Positions 40,967-49,907 of a stretch of 64,000 nt of DNA are shown piece after piece (the first letter of the stretch is position 1; every line of letters starts with the position of its first letter). Made by a program: the position numbers and the translations under genes. Origin of the DNA: an uncultured Oscillospiraceae bacterium (GTDB lineage Bacteria > Bacillota > Clostridia > Oscillospirales > Ruminococcaceae). Below the pieces are notes generated by a model. That model did not search any database. It saw only the letters and a program-made list of their open reading frames with translations, and had not been told where the DNA came from. The stretch is taken from contig CAJTMU010000002.1 of assembly GCA_910577365.1 (NCBI GenBank), positions 5,491-69,490 of the forward strand. Reading direction: 5' to 3'.

Positions 40967-41914
40967 TTAAAAATTTTGTTTTGGGGTGTTTTGTGCAGAA
41001 AATTCCGTATTATAACCATTGACAACAGAATATCCCTCATCACCCAAAAGTGTCAGAATATCCGGCTCCGCATAATAGTGCATAGCGCCAACCATAACAA
41101 ACGCGGTTTCACCGTCTTTCAGAAACTTTGTTATGTATTCCGCCATGTTCTCCTGACGGTCTGCATACATCGTTTGGTAAAATTCCGCATACTCCTTCGA
41201 CAGCTCCTCAGGTATATTTTCATTGCTGCATAGGCGCTCCAATTCCTCGCTGTCAAAGCTCGACCACGCGCGGTACAGCTCTTGTATCTGTGATAAGGCT
41301 GATTCATAATTCTCGTTTATCACGCTTTGAACATTATATACCTGAAGCACCATAGGCTGGGAAGCGTTCAGCGCGTATTGGAACTCGGCGGATTCAATTT
41401 CGAGGATCTGCTTTTTTTGCCGTTTGGCAAGATTGAGAAAAATCGTTTCAGTTCCATAATCGGACAAGTACCCTGCATCTCGGGCGGCTTTGCTCATTAA
41501 AAGCGAGCTCCATACAGTCGGAAGATAATCGTCATATACGGAATTATATATCCCCTTTTCCCTGAAAAAGTCCTGTATATCCTCATAGCTATCCCCGAAG
41601 CAATCTGCGGCATTAATCCCATCAGGGCATTTCATAAATTCCATTGCCTCGGAAAGACGCCCGCTGTCCCGCGAAAGCTCCACTGTATCAACCTCACAAG
41701 CGATAATATCGCTCTCTTCAAAGGCGTTCATAACCTCTTCGGGATACTCGGCGTTCGATCCAACGTGCATAGACCCTAACATGTATACCATGCCGCCGCT
41801 TTCCTCGTCGCATATCGCCCAGAATGGCGGCTTGACGCTCTCCCGCGGCTTAGCCTCACAGCCCGAAAACAGCAGTGCGGCAATTAGTAAAATTGACAAT
41901 AATATTTTTTTCAT
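40967..41914 (-). CDS. TraB/GumN family lipoprotein
   Basis: A 315-residue protein of the TraB/GumN (TIKI-like) family, some of which are metal-dependent peptidases. A signal peptide ending in the lipobox FSGC anchors it outside the membrane. The first conserved box is MVYMLGSMHVGSN, and the last is FVMVGAMHYYAEPDILTLLG; each carries a GxxH-type motif. Acidic residues in IIACEVDTVE complete the signature. The ATG at 41914 overlaps the stop of the upstream gene (ATGA), so it is preferred over the ATG at 41935. Coupling suggests joint work with the beta-propeller-like protein. Confidence 0.85.
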   Translation of the reverse strand: MKKILLSILLIAALLFSGCEAKPRESVKPPFWAICDEESGGMVYMLGSMHVGSNAEYPEEVMNAFEESDIIACEVDTVELSRDSGRLSEAMEFMKCPDGINAADCFGDSYEDIQDFFREKGIYNSVYDDYLPTVWSSLLMSKAARDAGYLSDYGTETIFLNLAKRQKKQILEIESAEFQYALNASQPMVLQVYNVQSVINENYESALSQIQELYRAWSSFDSEELERLCSNENIPEELSKEYAEFYQTMYADRQENMAEYITKFLKDGETAFVMVGAMHYYAEPDILTLLGDEGYSVVNGYNTEFSAQNTPKQNF

Positions 41915-42615
41915 ACTGTTTTGTACTTTTCCCATAGTTCCGAAAGCGGGTGGACGGTGTTCTCCATTCCCGTCATGTCTACATTATTATATCTGAATCC
42001 CGACCATTCCTTTGATTTTTCGGTAAAACCGTATTTCTCAAGCTGCTTAAAATTGAAATGAAAATCATAATCCTCGCGGGATATTTTACGGATATCCTCA
42101 AGACCTTTTTCACCTAATTTCGCCGCAAAGCCGTCAGACATTACTCCCTTGTCGCCGCGCAGAAATCCCAGAACATAGGTTACACCGTCTATGCAGACTT
42201 CTATGTGTTTTGGCTCGGTTCTGTCATCCTTATCGCAAAATATGGCAATACGCTCAAAATTTTTAGTATCATATACCGAAATCGCAGAATTAGTGGGGCT
42301 GTTTTGCCGCTCAACATTATAAAAATATTTCCCGTCTGCGGAAAAGCAGAATCCATCGTCCTGACTTCCGTCCACATTTGAAAACTTTACCGTTTTTACA
42401 TGAGCGGTTTTTTCCGCAGAGTATACTGCAAAATACGCTCCCGTGGACTTCACGGCAAATATATCTTTATTGGGAGAAAAAGCCGCCCTGCATCCGTTCT
42501 TGATATCCTTGAACCGAGCAAGCTCTTTTCCCGCCGAGTCATAAAGATAAACCGCCCGCTCCGTGCAGCCCACCGAAAACCTCCCATTTGAAATATAACC
42601 CCAGAATTTTTTCAT
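41911..42615 (-). CDS. beta-propeller-like protein of unknown function
   Basis: A 234-residue cytoplasmic protein. Repeating strands such as CTERAVYLYDSAGKELARFK, AAFSPNKDIFAVKSTGAYFA and FCFSADGKYFYNVERQNSPT look like WD40/propeller blades, of which three to four can be counted. The last third (WSGFRYNNVDMTGMENTVHP) is different. No catalytic motif is seen. Its stop overlaps the start of the TraB/GumN gene, and its start is 25 bp after the histidine phosphatase, so the three form one unit. Confidence 0.65.
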   Translation of the reverse strand: MKKFWGYISNGRFSVGCTERAVYLYDSAGKELARFKDIKNGCRAAFSPNKDIFAVKSTGAYFAVYSAEKTAHVKTVKFSNVDGSQDDGFCFSADGKYFYNVERQNSPTNSAISVYDTKNFERIAIFCDKDDRTEPKHIEVCIDGVTYVLGFLRGDKGVMSDGFAAKLGEKGLEDIRKISREDYDFHFNFKQLEKYGFTEKSKEWSGFRYNNVDMTGMENTVHPLSELWEKYKTV

Positions 42616-42639
42616 GACCGAAAAATCCTTTCCGCATAT

Positions 42640-43248
42640 CTAAACCAATTTTCCGGAAATCTCGAACGCCGGACCCTTCTGCCAAAGGAACGTGGAAAGT
42701 ATAATCTCGAAACCCTCTCCCGGACCGCACATGAAATCCGCGGGCTTGCCTTTTGGCAGACCGAAACCCGACAGCAGATTTGTGATAACACCGCCATGAG
42801 TTATGCAGGCGGCGCGGGTAACATCGCGGCGCATCATATCGTTAAATATTGTATCAAGCCCCTCAATGCACCTAAGTGAAAATTCCTCAAAGCGCTCTCC
42901 CTTGGGCGGACGGGCGTCCGGACCGCCTCGAAGCCACTCTGTATACTCCCTTAGATCCCGCAGCTGAGCCTGTGTTTTCCCCTCAAACTCGCCAAAATTC
43001 ATTTCACTTATTTCATCTACTATCATCAGCTTATGCTCGGGGTAGATTATCTCTGCCGTTTCCAAACACCTCGCCAGCGGACTTGAATAGACCTTACCCA
43101 CCTCCGGATATATATCCGCCACGACAAAATCACGTATCGTCTTCGCTCCCTCGGGACACAGCGAAAGGTCCGTCTGCCCGATATATTTTCCGTCAAGATT
43201 ACCTTGCGTAAGCCCGTGACGTATAAGATACAAATAATAATTCTTCAT
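42640..43248 (-). CDS. histidine phosphatase family protein
   Basis: A 202-residue phosphoglycerate mutase-like phosphatase. The catalytic RHG is at residues 10-12 in LYLIRHGLTQGNLDGKYIGQ. The second arginine fits VYSSPLARCLETAEII, the acid is in EMNFGEFEGKT, and the second histidine lies in AACITHGGVITNLL. Members include CobC and many broad-specificity phosphatases, so the substrate is open. GGAGATAAT precedes the ATG. It is the first of three coupled genes on this strand. Confidence 0.88.
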   Translation of the reverse strand: MKNYYLYLIRHGLTQGNLDGKYIGQTDLSLCPEGAKTIRDFVVADIYPEVGKVYSSPLARCLETAEIIYPEHKLMIVDEISEMNFGEFEGKTQAQLRDLREYTEWLRGGPDARPPKGERFEEFSLRCIEGLDTIFNDMMRRDVTRAACITHGGVITNLLSGFGLPKGKPADFMCGPGEGFEIILSTFLWQKGPAFEISGKLV

Positions 43249-43256
43249 ATTATCTC

Positions 43257-43377
43257 CTTATTTAATAGAATTTCCTGCGATCCGCCCGCCACGTCTCACT
43301 ACTCTTTCGCTGCGTAAAGCTCTTGATAAATTTCCTGAATGGGCGGTCACTCTTCGGCTTCCTTCAGCGCCTTAACT
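43257..43377. repeat. structured intergenic repeat, copy D
   Basis: TTATTTAATAGAATTTCCTG and CCGCCCGCC on the left, a TTTCGCTG centre, then CTCTTGATAAATTTCCTGAA and GGGCGGTCA, with TTCCTTCAGCGCC on the right. CCGCCC pairs with GGGCGG as an outer stem. The right side is nearly the same as copy C (GAGCGGTCA ... CTTTCAGCACC). Confidence 0.6.
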
Positions 43378-43414
43378 CAAAATTTTTTGTGGCTCTCGTT
43401 GGTTATTCCGCAAG

Positions 43415-43520
43415 CCCCAAGGATTAATGGTATAATTGTCCATTACCACATTGAGCAAATCAAAGATTTGCGTATATGCGAGGATATAAACATATAATAA
43501 ACGCTCTGCAAACTTTATCA
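43415..43520. repeat. second AT-rich intergenic repeat, copy 1
   Basis: CCCCAAGGATTAATGGTATAATTGTC and the following CACATTGAGCAAAT, GATTTGCGTATATGCGAGGA, TATAAACATATAATAAACGC match the copy at 59585-59695 over about 105 bp. It lies just after structured repeat D in the same gap. Confidence 0.6.
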
Positions 43521-43727
43521 CGTCAACCCCCTCAATACACTATTGCCGGAAACACTTGACTATTTCCCGCAACTTAACTAATAAACTTAGTGATAAAGAA
43601 AAACAATACAATTTACCATATCAATATTTGGGGGTCAGCTGCAAGCATTCATGCTCCCCTTGTACCGCCTGTCCCCTCTTATAAATTATATCCTATAAAT
43701 CTGTCGATTTTTTGGTTAATATGCCGC

Positions 43728-43756
43728 TTTACAAATCGGAATATTCGGGCTATAAT
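43728..43756 (+). promoter_or_regulatory. promoter for the XRE regulator at 43862
   Basis: TTTACA (43728-43733) and TATAAT (43751-43756), 17-bp spacer. A GGGAA-TAT-TTCCC palindrome follows at 43790-43802 in the leader and may be an autoregulatory site. Confidence 0.7.
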
Positions 43757-43861
43757 ATACTAAGTAAAATATTTTTTATTTTGCCTCGACGGGAATATTT
43801 CCCTCAAAACTTTTGACAGGGGCAAAGCAAAGCGACACTATAAACAGACGGGAGATATAGA

Positions 43862-44560
43862 ATGAGCAAAGAAACACAGCGCGTTATGAACAGAGATTTT
43901 CCGAGGGTCATGACGCTGCTGCGAAAAGAACGCGGGCTGAGCCAGAAAAGCGCCGCCGCTGATATGGGCATTACACAGGCGCTGCTGTCCCATTATGAAA
44001 AAGGAAAGCGTGAATGCGGGCTGGATTTTCTGGTGAGAGCCGCTGATTATTACGGCGTATCGGTAGATTATCTTCTCGGTCGGACAAGCTCGGGCAGCGG
44101 TGTTACTATATCAGAGCAGGAGCTTCCAGAAAGTTCCGTGACCGAAAAATATGAGGGCAGCGTTTCGGTAATGACCACATTCCTCAGAAAGAAGCTGATA
44201 ACCAACGCGCTTGAAGTAATTTTCGCTCTTATTATGAAAACCAAAAATTCCGAGCTTTCAAAAGCAGTCTGCTCCTACCTAATATCCGCTGTTTACCGCG
44301 GATATCGCATGGTATATAGCGCGGGGGGCGGAAACGACGAAAACAGCTTTGCTGTACCCTCCGGTAAAGTTTCGGGAATGGTTTCAGCCCATCTTTCACT
44401 TGAGGATATACGAGCCGCGGCAGCCGCAGGAGCGGGTACAGAGGACGAAAAAATCACCACTGCCCGAATTGAACAGGAATTTCCAAAACAGTCAGCCGCT
44501 CTCTTCACGATAATTACCGAAGCGGAAAAGTCACTTCAAAAACTGGAGGATGTTCGATAA
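43862..44560 (+). CDS. XRE family regulator with a C-terminal effector-like domain
   Basis: A 232-residue protein. The helix-turn-helix (LRKERGLSQKSAAADMGITQ, ALLSHYEKGKRECGLDF) occupies residues 15-75. It is followed by a linker and a helical C-terminal part of about 130 residues (FLRKKLITNALEVIFALIMK, SYLISAVYRGYRMVY). It differs from the small XRE proteins at 29-32 kb by this extra domain, which may sense a ligand. GGGAGATATAG precedes the ATG. It is a single gene with promoter, palindrome and terminator. Confidence 0.85.
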   Translation: MSKETQRVMNRDFPRVMTLLRKERGLSQKSAAADMGITQALLSHYEKGKRECGLDFLVRAADYYGVSVDYLLGRTSSGSGVTISEQELPESSVTEKYEGSVSVMTTFLRKKLITNALEVIFALIMKTKNSELSKAVCSYLISAVYRGYRMVYSAGGGNDENSFAVPSGKVSGMVSAHLSLEDIRAAAAAGAGTEDEKITTARIEQEFPKQSAALFTIITEAEKSLQKLEDVR

Positions 44561-44571
44561 TTACATATTTA

Positions 44572-44608
44572 CCTTTCCCCTTGCGTTTGGCGCGAGGGGA
44601 AGTTTTTT
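44572..44608 (+). terminator. terminator after the XRE regulator
   Basis: CTTTCCCCTTGCG pairs with CGCGAGGGGAAG (with G-T pairs) around TTTGG and is followed by six T. The end of the convergent flippase gene is next to it. Confidence 0.8.
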
Positions 44609-44610
44609 CG

Positions 44611-46263
44611 CTATGACCTGTTGCACGGAGGCGGACGCCTTTGAGGATCCTTAGGTCTGCTGCCTGCGGGCGGCGCTCTGCGCTGCTGCGGCACGGGATA
44701 TCCGCGACTCTGCGGTCGCCCGTCGGGATATCCGCGCGGAGGTGGTCTGCGCGACGGCGTGCGGCTTCGCGGAGGCTGTCTTCTTTCGGGGTATCTTCTT
44801 CTTTGAGCGGGCACCGCGGCTCTTGCAGCTTCCGCTACGGCTCTGCCCGACTTGCGGTTAAGGAACAACTTTACCGCTCTTACACCCGACCTGAAATTAT
44901 ACGCGACTATTACCAAAAACAAAATGGCGTTTATGACATTCTGCCACAGCCCGTAATCCATAAACATGACAACTGCGGACATTACCGCGATAAGTATCAG
45001 ATTGGAGGTTATCTTGTCCCAACGGATACGCATATAAAGCAGCTTTTTGGTATCATTTACCCTGTAAATAAATACCAGCACATAGCTTACCAAGGTGGAT
45101 ATCGCTGCGCCGATGGCGGGAAAGTTTTCGGGAACAAGAATATGCAGCAAAAGCAGATTAAGCCCAACGTTGGAAAGAGCTCCTATCAAAGAGGAAACAA
45201 AGGAATGAGTGGTCTTGTTGCTCGCTTCATAAATGGAGCTTAAAAAGTTGTTGAAGCTCTGAAACACCACTGCGCAGAGAAGCGCGGGAACATAAAAGTA
45301 GGCAAACTGAAAGTCCTCGTTGCCAAAAAACGGCATAATAACAGGTCTTAACACAAGCATTATCCCTGCTGACGCAAGAAACATAACCGTTTGCACCATA
45401 TCAAAAATATTGGAATAGAAATTTGAAATGGTTCGGGAATTTCGCTCGGTAATTGCAGACATATGCCACGCTTGGGAGAATATTCCTACCACGATTGCCG
45501 CCAGATTGGGAAACTTAAAGGCAAAGGAATACACACCGTTGGCGGATTTGCCGTGTATCTCCGTTACCATAAAGGTATCCGAAACGTTGATTATCCACCA
45601 CATTATGGCAGTCGGCATAAGCGGAATGCTGTACCGAAGCATCGCCCTGCTCAAGGATTTGTCATGTCTGAATGGGCGGTACGATCTATGTAGATATGCT
45701 GAACTGGAAAGAAATATCACAGAAACAAAATCCGCCAGCGAAACCGACAGAACGTAACCCACAACTCCCATTTTCAACAATCCCAAAAACAGCAGATTAA
45801 ACATTATATTTATGGCGGTTGTCAGTATTCCGTCTATCGCAAACAGTCTCACGTGTCCTCTTGCCCTGACATATATGCCGCATATGCCCTTGATGCTGCC
45901 GGTAAAAACATACATATATATCAGCCACTGATACCCCGAAAGCATTGGGATAAGCCCCACAAGCGGAACTGCCGCAGTAAATATCGCCAGTCCGCACAGC
46001 GTGACGTTGATTCCAATCGAGAACACCATTCTTCCGCTGTTGTCCTTGTCCAGCGCATAGCGCAGCACACCCTCGCTTATAGAGAGCGTAACAACCGATA
46101 TAAGCAGCGAAGAGGCGTTGATGATATTTGTTATATCGCCGAAACCGTCAGTGCCAAGCCAGTCGGTGTAAAACCTAAGCATTACATAAACAAGCAGCTT
46201 GGAGCTGAACTGTCCTATCGCCAGAACAATGGTATTGTTAGCCAGTTTCTGATATTTGTTCAT
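44611..46263 (-). CDS. polysaccharide flippase (Wzx/MATE-like) with a basic proline-rich tail
   Basis: A 550-residue membrane protein with about 14 predicted helices, of the Wzx/MurJ superfamily that moves lipid-linked sugars across the membrane. The start VLAIGQFSSKLLVYVMLRFY and the later LMPTAIMWWIINVSDTFMV are family-like. After the last helix, about 75 residues form a strongly basic Arg/Pro/Gln tail (PPRSRTPSRRPPPRGYPDGR). This tail is unusual for the family and should face the cytoplasm. No glycosyltransferase genes are nearby. It starts at ATG 46263, 50 bp after tadA. Confidence 0.88.
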   Translation of the reverse strand: MNKYQKLANNTIVLAIGQFSSKLLVYVMLRFYTDWLGTDGFGDITNIINASSLLISVVTLSISEGVLRYALDKDNSGRMVFSIGINVTLCGLAIFTAAVPLVGLIPMLSGYQWLIYMYVFTGSIKGICGIYVRARGHVRLFAIDGILTTAINIMFNLLFLGLLKMGVVGYVLSVSLADFVSVIFLSSSAYLHRSYRPFRHDKSLSRAMLRYSIPLMPTAIMWWIINVSDTFMVTEIHGKSANGVYSFAFKFPNLAAIVVGIFSQAWHMSAITERNSRTISNFYSNIFDMVQTVMFLASAGIMLVLRPVIMPFFGNEDFQFAYFYVPALLCAVVFQSFNNFLSSIYEASNKTTHSFVSSLIGALSNVGLNLLLLHILVPENFPAIGAAISTLVSYVLVFIYRVNDTKKLLYMRIRWDKITSNLILIAVMSAVVMFMDYGLWQNVINAILFLVIVAYNFRSGVRAVKLFLNRKSGRAVAEAARAAVPAQRRRYPERRQPPRSRTPSRRPPPRGYPDGRPQSRGYPVPQQRRAPPAGSRPKDPQRRPPPCNRS

Positions 46264-46312
46264 GAAGACCCTTTTTTATAATGGAGAACGGCACCGGCGC
46301 TGTCCGCCTATG

Positions 46313-46768
46313 TCAGTTTTCCCGTATTTGGGTAAAAAAATCCGTCAGCACGTTCCCGCAGCGCTCACGCATAACGCGGCTGCGCACAAGCGGTATATGG
46401 GTAAATTTCTCATCAAACAGTGTGACAACCGACGCACATGCGCCGTTTTTGTCGTCAAAAGCGCCATACACCAGACGCTTCAGGCGTGCATTCATTACAG
46501 CGCCCGCACACATGGGACACGGCTCCAGCGTTACATACAGCGTACAGTCAGTCAACCGCCACCGTCCAAGCGCTCTTGCAGCACTGTCTATCGCTATTAT
46601 TTCAGCGTGAGCAAGGGGTGAACAAAGCTTTTCCCGCAGGTTGTAGCCCTCACCGACGATATTATCCTCTCCATCAACGACGATAGCCCCAACGGGTATC
46701 TCGCCCAGCTCACGGGCTTTTTCCGCAAGCTGAAGAGCCTTAAGCATAAACTCATCGTCAAGTCTCAT
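46313..46768 (-). CDS. tadA: tRNA-specific adenosine deaminase
   Basis: A 151-residue zinc deaminase that changes adenosine 34 of tRNA-Arg to inosine. The zinc site HAE (H54, catalytic E56) and PCPMC (C84, C87) is intact. Surrounding sequences IPVGAIVVDGEDNIVGEGYN and ARLKRLVYGAFDDKNGACAS are typical of TadA. The length is normal. It is followed by the flippase on the same strand after 49 bp and preceded by the long P-type-ATPase-like gene after 70 bp. Confidence 0.93.
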   Translation of the reverse strand: MRLDDEFMLKALQLAEKARELGEIPVGAIVVDGEDNIVGEGYNLREKLCSPLAHAEIIAIDSAARALGRWRLTDCTLYVTLEPCPMCAGAVMNARLKRLVYGAFDDKNGACASVVTLFDEKFTHIPLVRSRVMRERCGNVLTDFFTQIREN

Positions 46769-46838
46769 AGCCGTACAATCTCCCTTAATGATTTGGACAA
46801 AATCCTAACCACGCAGATTGAAAAACTTTCAAACCGCG

Positions 46839-49800
46839 TCAAAGCCTTCTGAACGCCTGAGCGGCTATCGTAATGATAACCCATGCCAGATTATAGAGCA
46901 GTATAAAGAAGCAGTTAAACATTGTGTAGTTTGTGAACAGCACAAATATCAGAGCCAGCAGCATTCCCAGACCGGTTCCCGCTATCTGCATTATGCAGCC
47001 CATGCCAATCCTGCTGCGCAGGGACTTTGCGCCGTTTACGGAGGCAGCAAAAGATGTGAACGTTCCGTCGCATGATACCGCAGCGCTGCCATTGGGAATA
47101 AATTTGGTATTTTCGTTAAATATTTCGTGCTGCTCAAATGGAATTACCCTTATCTGCTCCGCTTCGATATTGAATAGCTCCGCTATGACCGAATCGGTAA
47201 CCATTCCGTCAACCGTCTTTATAACTATGCTTACACCGTTTTTCGCCAGCCTTTCCACATTCTGCTTGACCTGATTATTGGCGGTAAGCTCCACGAAAAA
47301 CAGCAGGATCACCTCACCGCCCACCGCGAGATAAATAACCTCATCATCGTTTTTGTTGGCGGCCTTTACCTTTTTCATATCGGGAACAATTATCTCATGG
47401 GATTTCATATGTTCGCGGTTCCCTATCAGAACTCGTCTGCGGTCTATCCAGCCCAGAACACCGAGATTGCTTTCATATACGCAGTTGCTCACACTTTTCA
47501 GAAGCTGCTGCTTATAGTTGAGCATGCCAAAGAACGCGTCCGCCATTACGCTGTCCGCTGCAACCGCAAGACTTGCGGCGTAAATAATCGCCTCATCAAG
47601 CTGAACCTTGGGCGAACTGCTCTTTTTATGCTTGTTGTAGTTCCAGATATTATTTACTTTTACGGAGTTTGCTGGGAAAAGAGTTTTTGCGTCTACCAGC
47701 ACCGCATTGGTCTCGCTGAACTCCTCGACTGCTCCGTAGCCGAGAATCGCGCAGTTCTTAGCGGTCATTCTTTTTGAAGCGGAAAGCATGGGAAGCGTCA
47801 CTATAAGCGAACCCGTGAACGCCGCACCGAGAGAAAAAACTCCGCTTACAACGGTTGCCGCCCATGAAACGTTATTCATAACATACTGGCTCTCGCCCAT
47901 GAAATACGCGAACAGACCTCCTCCTATCGCAGCGCACATCGCTACCGGAGCAGCTGCTCGGGCTATCCTGTCTGAAACGTCCTCGCAGTAGGTGGAGATT
48001 ATAAAATCGCAAAGCAGCTCGGTCTTGCGCATGGAAGCTACCGCGGGTATGCCTGCCACAGCGCTGCGCGCCAACTGATGAGCACCCTCGCTGTCGCAGT
48101 TCTGAACAAAATATTTCGCCCTGTCACCAGAGGTAAAGCTGAAATTTCTGCGCGCCGCAATTACGGTAAACAGCTTTGAAACAGTGTTGAAGCAAAGCGC
48201 TGTAAGAGATACCACAAGATAGATATGAGAGCGCCCGCGCTGGATATACTCCTCCAGAGTAAGATACGGAATAATTGAGGCAATGGCGGTAATGTGCGCA
48301 AGCGCACACAGAGTATCCCCGTCGGGACGCAGCTTCACAAGCCGCGAGAAGCCGTTTGATATAACGCTCGAGCATGCAGTAAAGCTGAGTATGCCTATAA
48401 TAAGGTAAGAATAAAGGTAATAATCCGGATGAGTGATCTTGCTGACAAGATCCGTAACAGCACCCATCTCTATCTTAAACTGATTGGTAATTGCAATAAA
48501 CAGAGCCACCGCCAACAGCGCAACCAGAATTACCAGCCTGCCTATCAGACCCTTTGAGGCGCGCTCCAGCCTGTCGGCGATTACATTTTCATCGTCAAGA
48601 TCGATTTCCTCTTCTTCCTCGTCTTCGTCATCGTAATAGTCACCGCCTGCGGCAGAATCCGCCTCATCGCCGATATCCTCAAGAATAAAGCCCGACAGTC
48701 TGCGCTTTTTCTTCTGCGCCAGCTCGTCCGCCCTGCGAACCTGCTCCACGGGGTCGGAGGCTCTTTCCGCCTCGTTTTCCGCAGCATTGATAATACCGGT
48801 ATCAATCAGTTTTTTGTCGAGGTCGATATTAAGCGGCTCGGAAAGCTGCTTTTCCGCCTCGGTCATTTTATCTATATTATAAGTGTTCTCATTGTCACGA
48901 TTCTTTTCGCGCTGTTCCTGAACCTGCTTGTTAAGGGACTCTACGAAATCCTCTCCGGATTTTTCGGGACTATCGGACTGCTTTCCCGCTGCGGAAAACA
49001 GCACGTCGTCCGCGCGCCTGCGGCTGGTAACAGGAGAATACTCCTTGACCTTAGCCTCTCCGCCTGCAATGCGCTTCAGGTCATTTCCTGCAACCGCAAG
49101 CGTATCGGTGGTTTCGCGGACGCTGCCGTTCAATGCCTCCGCTGCCTTGGCACGCGAATCCAGCGGATTTATGGAATCCAGAAGATCGTCGGGAGATTCT
49201 GCCTCCATATCCGCCTGAAGCAAAGCGCGGTTAAATTCCTCAAGCCGCTTTTGTTTGCGTATCTGCATAGTTTCGGTGGGAACGTCATGGAAAACAAGTT
49301 CCTCCTGCCCGAAAACCTTAACATCATCGTCGTTTTCGGGAGTTCTTATATCGCCAAAAACCTTTACCTCCGCCGTATCGCCGCTGTCAACAGTATCGTT
49401 TGCCCCGAACAGCTCCGCTGTATCGTAAGGTGAAGCCATCTCAGAATAATAACCCGATTCATGCTCGTCGCTTTCGGTTATTTTATCCGCCGCGGCGCTT
49501 ATCTCTGCTGCAAGCCGCATCTGACTTTCACGCTCAGTGCGCTGCCGCGCGGCAAGCCGCTCATTAAGAAGCTCCGCGTCGCGCCGCTGCTGCTCCAGAC
49601 GTCTGCGCTCCTGCTCCTGCGCTCTTATCGCTGCCAGATCCGCGGATGCGCCCTTTTTGGGCTTTCTCCGCGGCGAGGGAGTGCCGCGCATTTTATCTAC
49701 GGAGCGTATAGCGTCATCAAGCTCGCTTCCCCCGATAATATCGGTTATGCTGCCGTTATATCCGCCGGCTTCGTCGGAGCTGTCCCTTTTGGTATCAACC

Positions 49801-49841
49801 TCCGCCAGAATATCATCTATACTGTACTTATCATCAGCCAT
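46839..49841 (-). CDS. degenerate P-type ATPase-like membrane protein with a long disordered N-terminus
   Basis: A 1000-residue protein. The first 450 or so residues are charged and low in complexity (EQERRRLEQQRRDAELLNER, DDEDEEEEEIDLDDENV). Several membrane helices follow (LVILVALLAVALFIAI and others). The second half resembles P-type ATPases: LPMLSASKRMTAKNCAILGY leads to EEFSETNAVLVDAKTLFPAN, the position of the phosphorylation loop. There DKTGTLT is replaced by DAKTLFP (D717 kept). A nucleotide-domain-like GNREHMKSH and hinge-like segments follow, but GDGxNDxxAL is missing. It probably cannot pump and may be a sensor or scaffold. AGGAGATTAAA fixes the start at 49841. Confidence 0.7.
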   Translation of the reverse strand: MADDKYSIDDILAEVDTKRDSSDEAGGYNGSITDIIGGSELDDAIRSVDKMRGTPSPRRKPKKGASADLAAIRAQEQERRRLEQQRRDAELLNERLAARQRTERESQMRLAAEISAAADKITESDEHESGYYSEMASPYDTAELFGANDTVDSGDTAEVKVFGDIRTPENDDDVKVFGQEELVFHDVPTETMQIRKQKRLEEFNRALLQADMEAESPDDLLDSINPLDSRAKAAEALNGSVRETTDTLAVAGNDLKRIAGGEAKVKEYSPVTSRRRADDVLFSAAGKQSDSPEKSGEDFVESLNKQVQEQREKNRDNENTYNIDKMTEAEKQLSEPLNIDLDKKLIDTGIINAAENEAERASDPVEQVRRADELAQKKKRRLSGFILEDIGDEADSAAGGDYYDDEDEEEEEIDLDDENVIADRLERASKGLIGRLVILVALLAVALFIAITNQFKIEMGAVTDLVSKITHPDYYLYSYLIIGILSFTACSSVISNGFSRLVKLRPDGDTLCALAHITAIASIIPYLTLEEYIQRGRSHIYLVVSLTALCFNTVSKLFTVIAARRNFSFTSGDRAKYFVQNCDSEGAHQLARSAVAGIPAVASMRKTELLCDFIISTYCEDVSDRIARAAAPVAMCAAIGGGLFAYFMGESQYVMNNVSWAATVVSGVFSLGAAFTGSLIVTLPMLSASKRMTAKNCAILGYGAVEEFSETNAVLVDAKTLFPANSVKVNNIWNYNKHKKSSSPKVQLDEAIIYAASLAVAADSVMADAFFGMLNYKQQLLKSVSNCVYESNLGVLGWIDRRRVLIGNREHMKSHEIIVPDMKKVKAANKNDDEVIYLAVGGEVILLFFVELTANNQVKQNVERLAKNGVSIVIKTVDGMVTDSVIAELFNIEAEQIRVIPFEQHEIFNENTKFIPNGSAAVSCDGTFTSFAASVNGAKSLRSRIGMGCIMQIAGTGLGMLLALIFVLFTNYTMFNCFFILLYNLAWVIITIAAQAFRRL

Positions 49842-49907
49842 TTTAATCTCCTGATCTAAAAAAAATTTCTTCACCGGCAAACTTTGTTCGCCTCAGCCTA
49901 TATAAAG

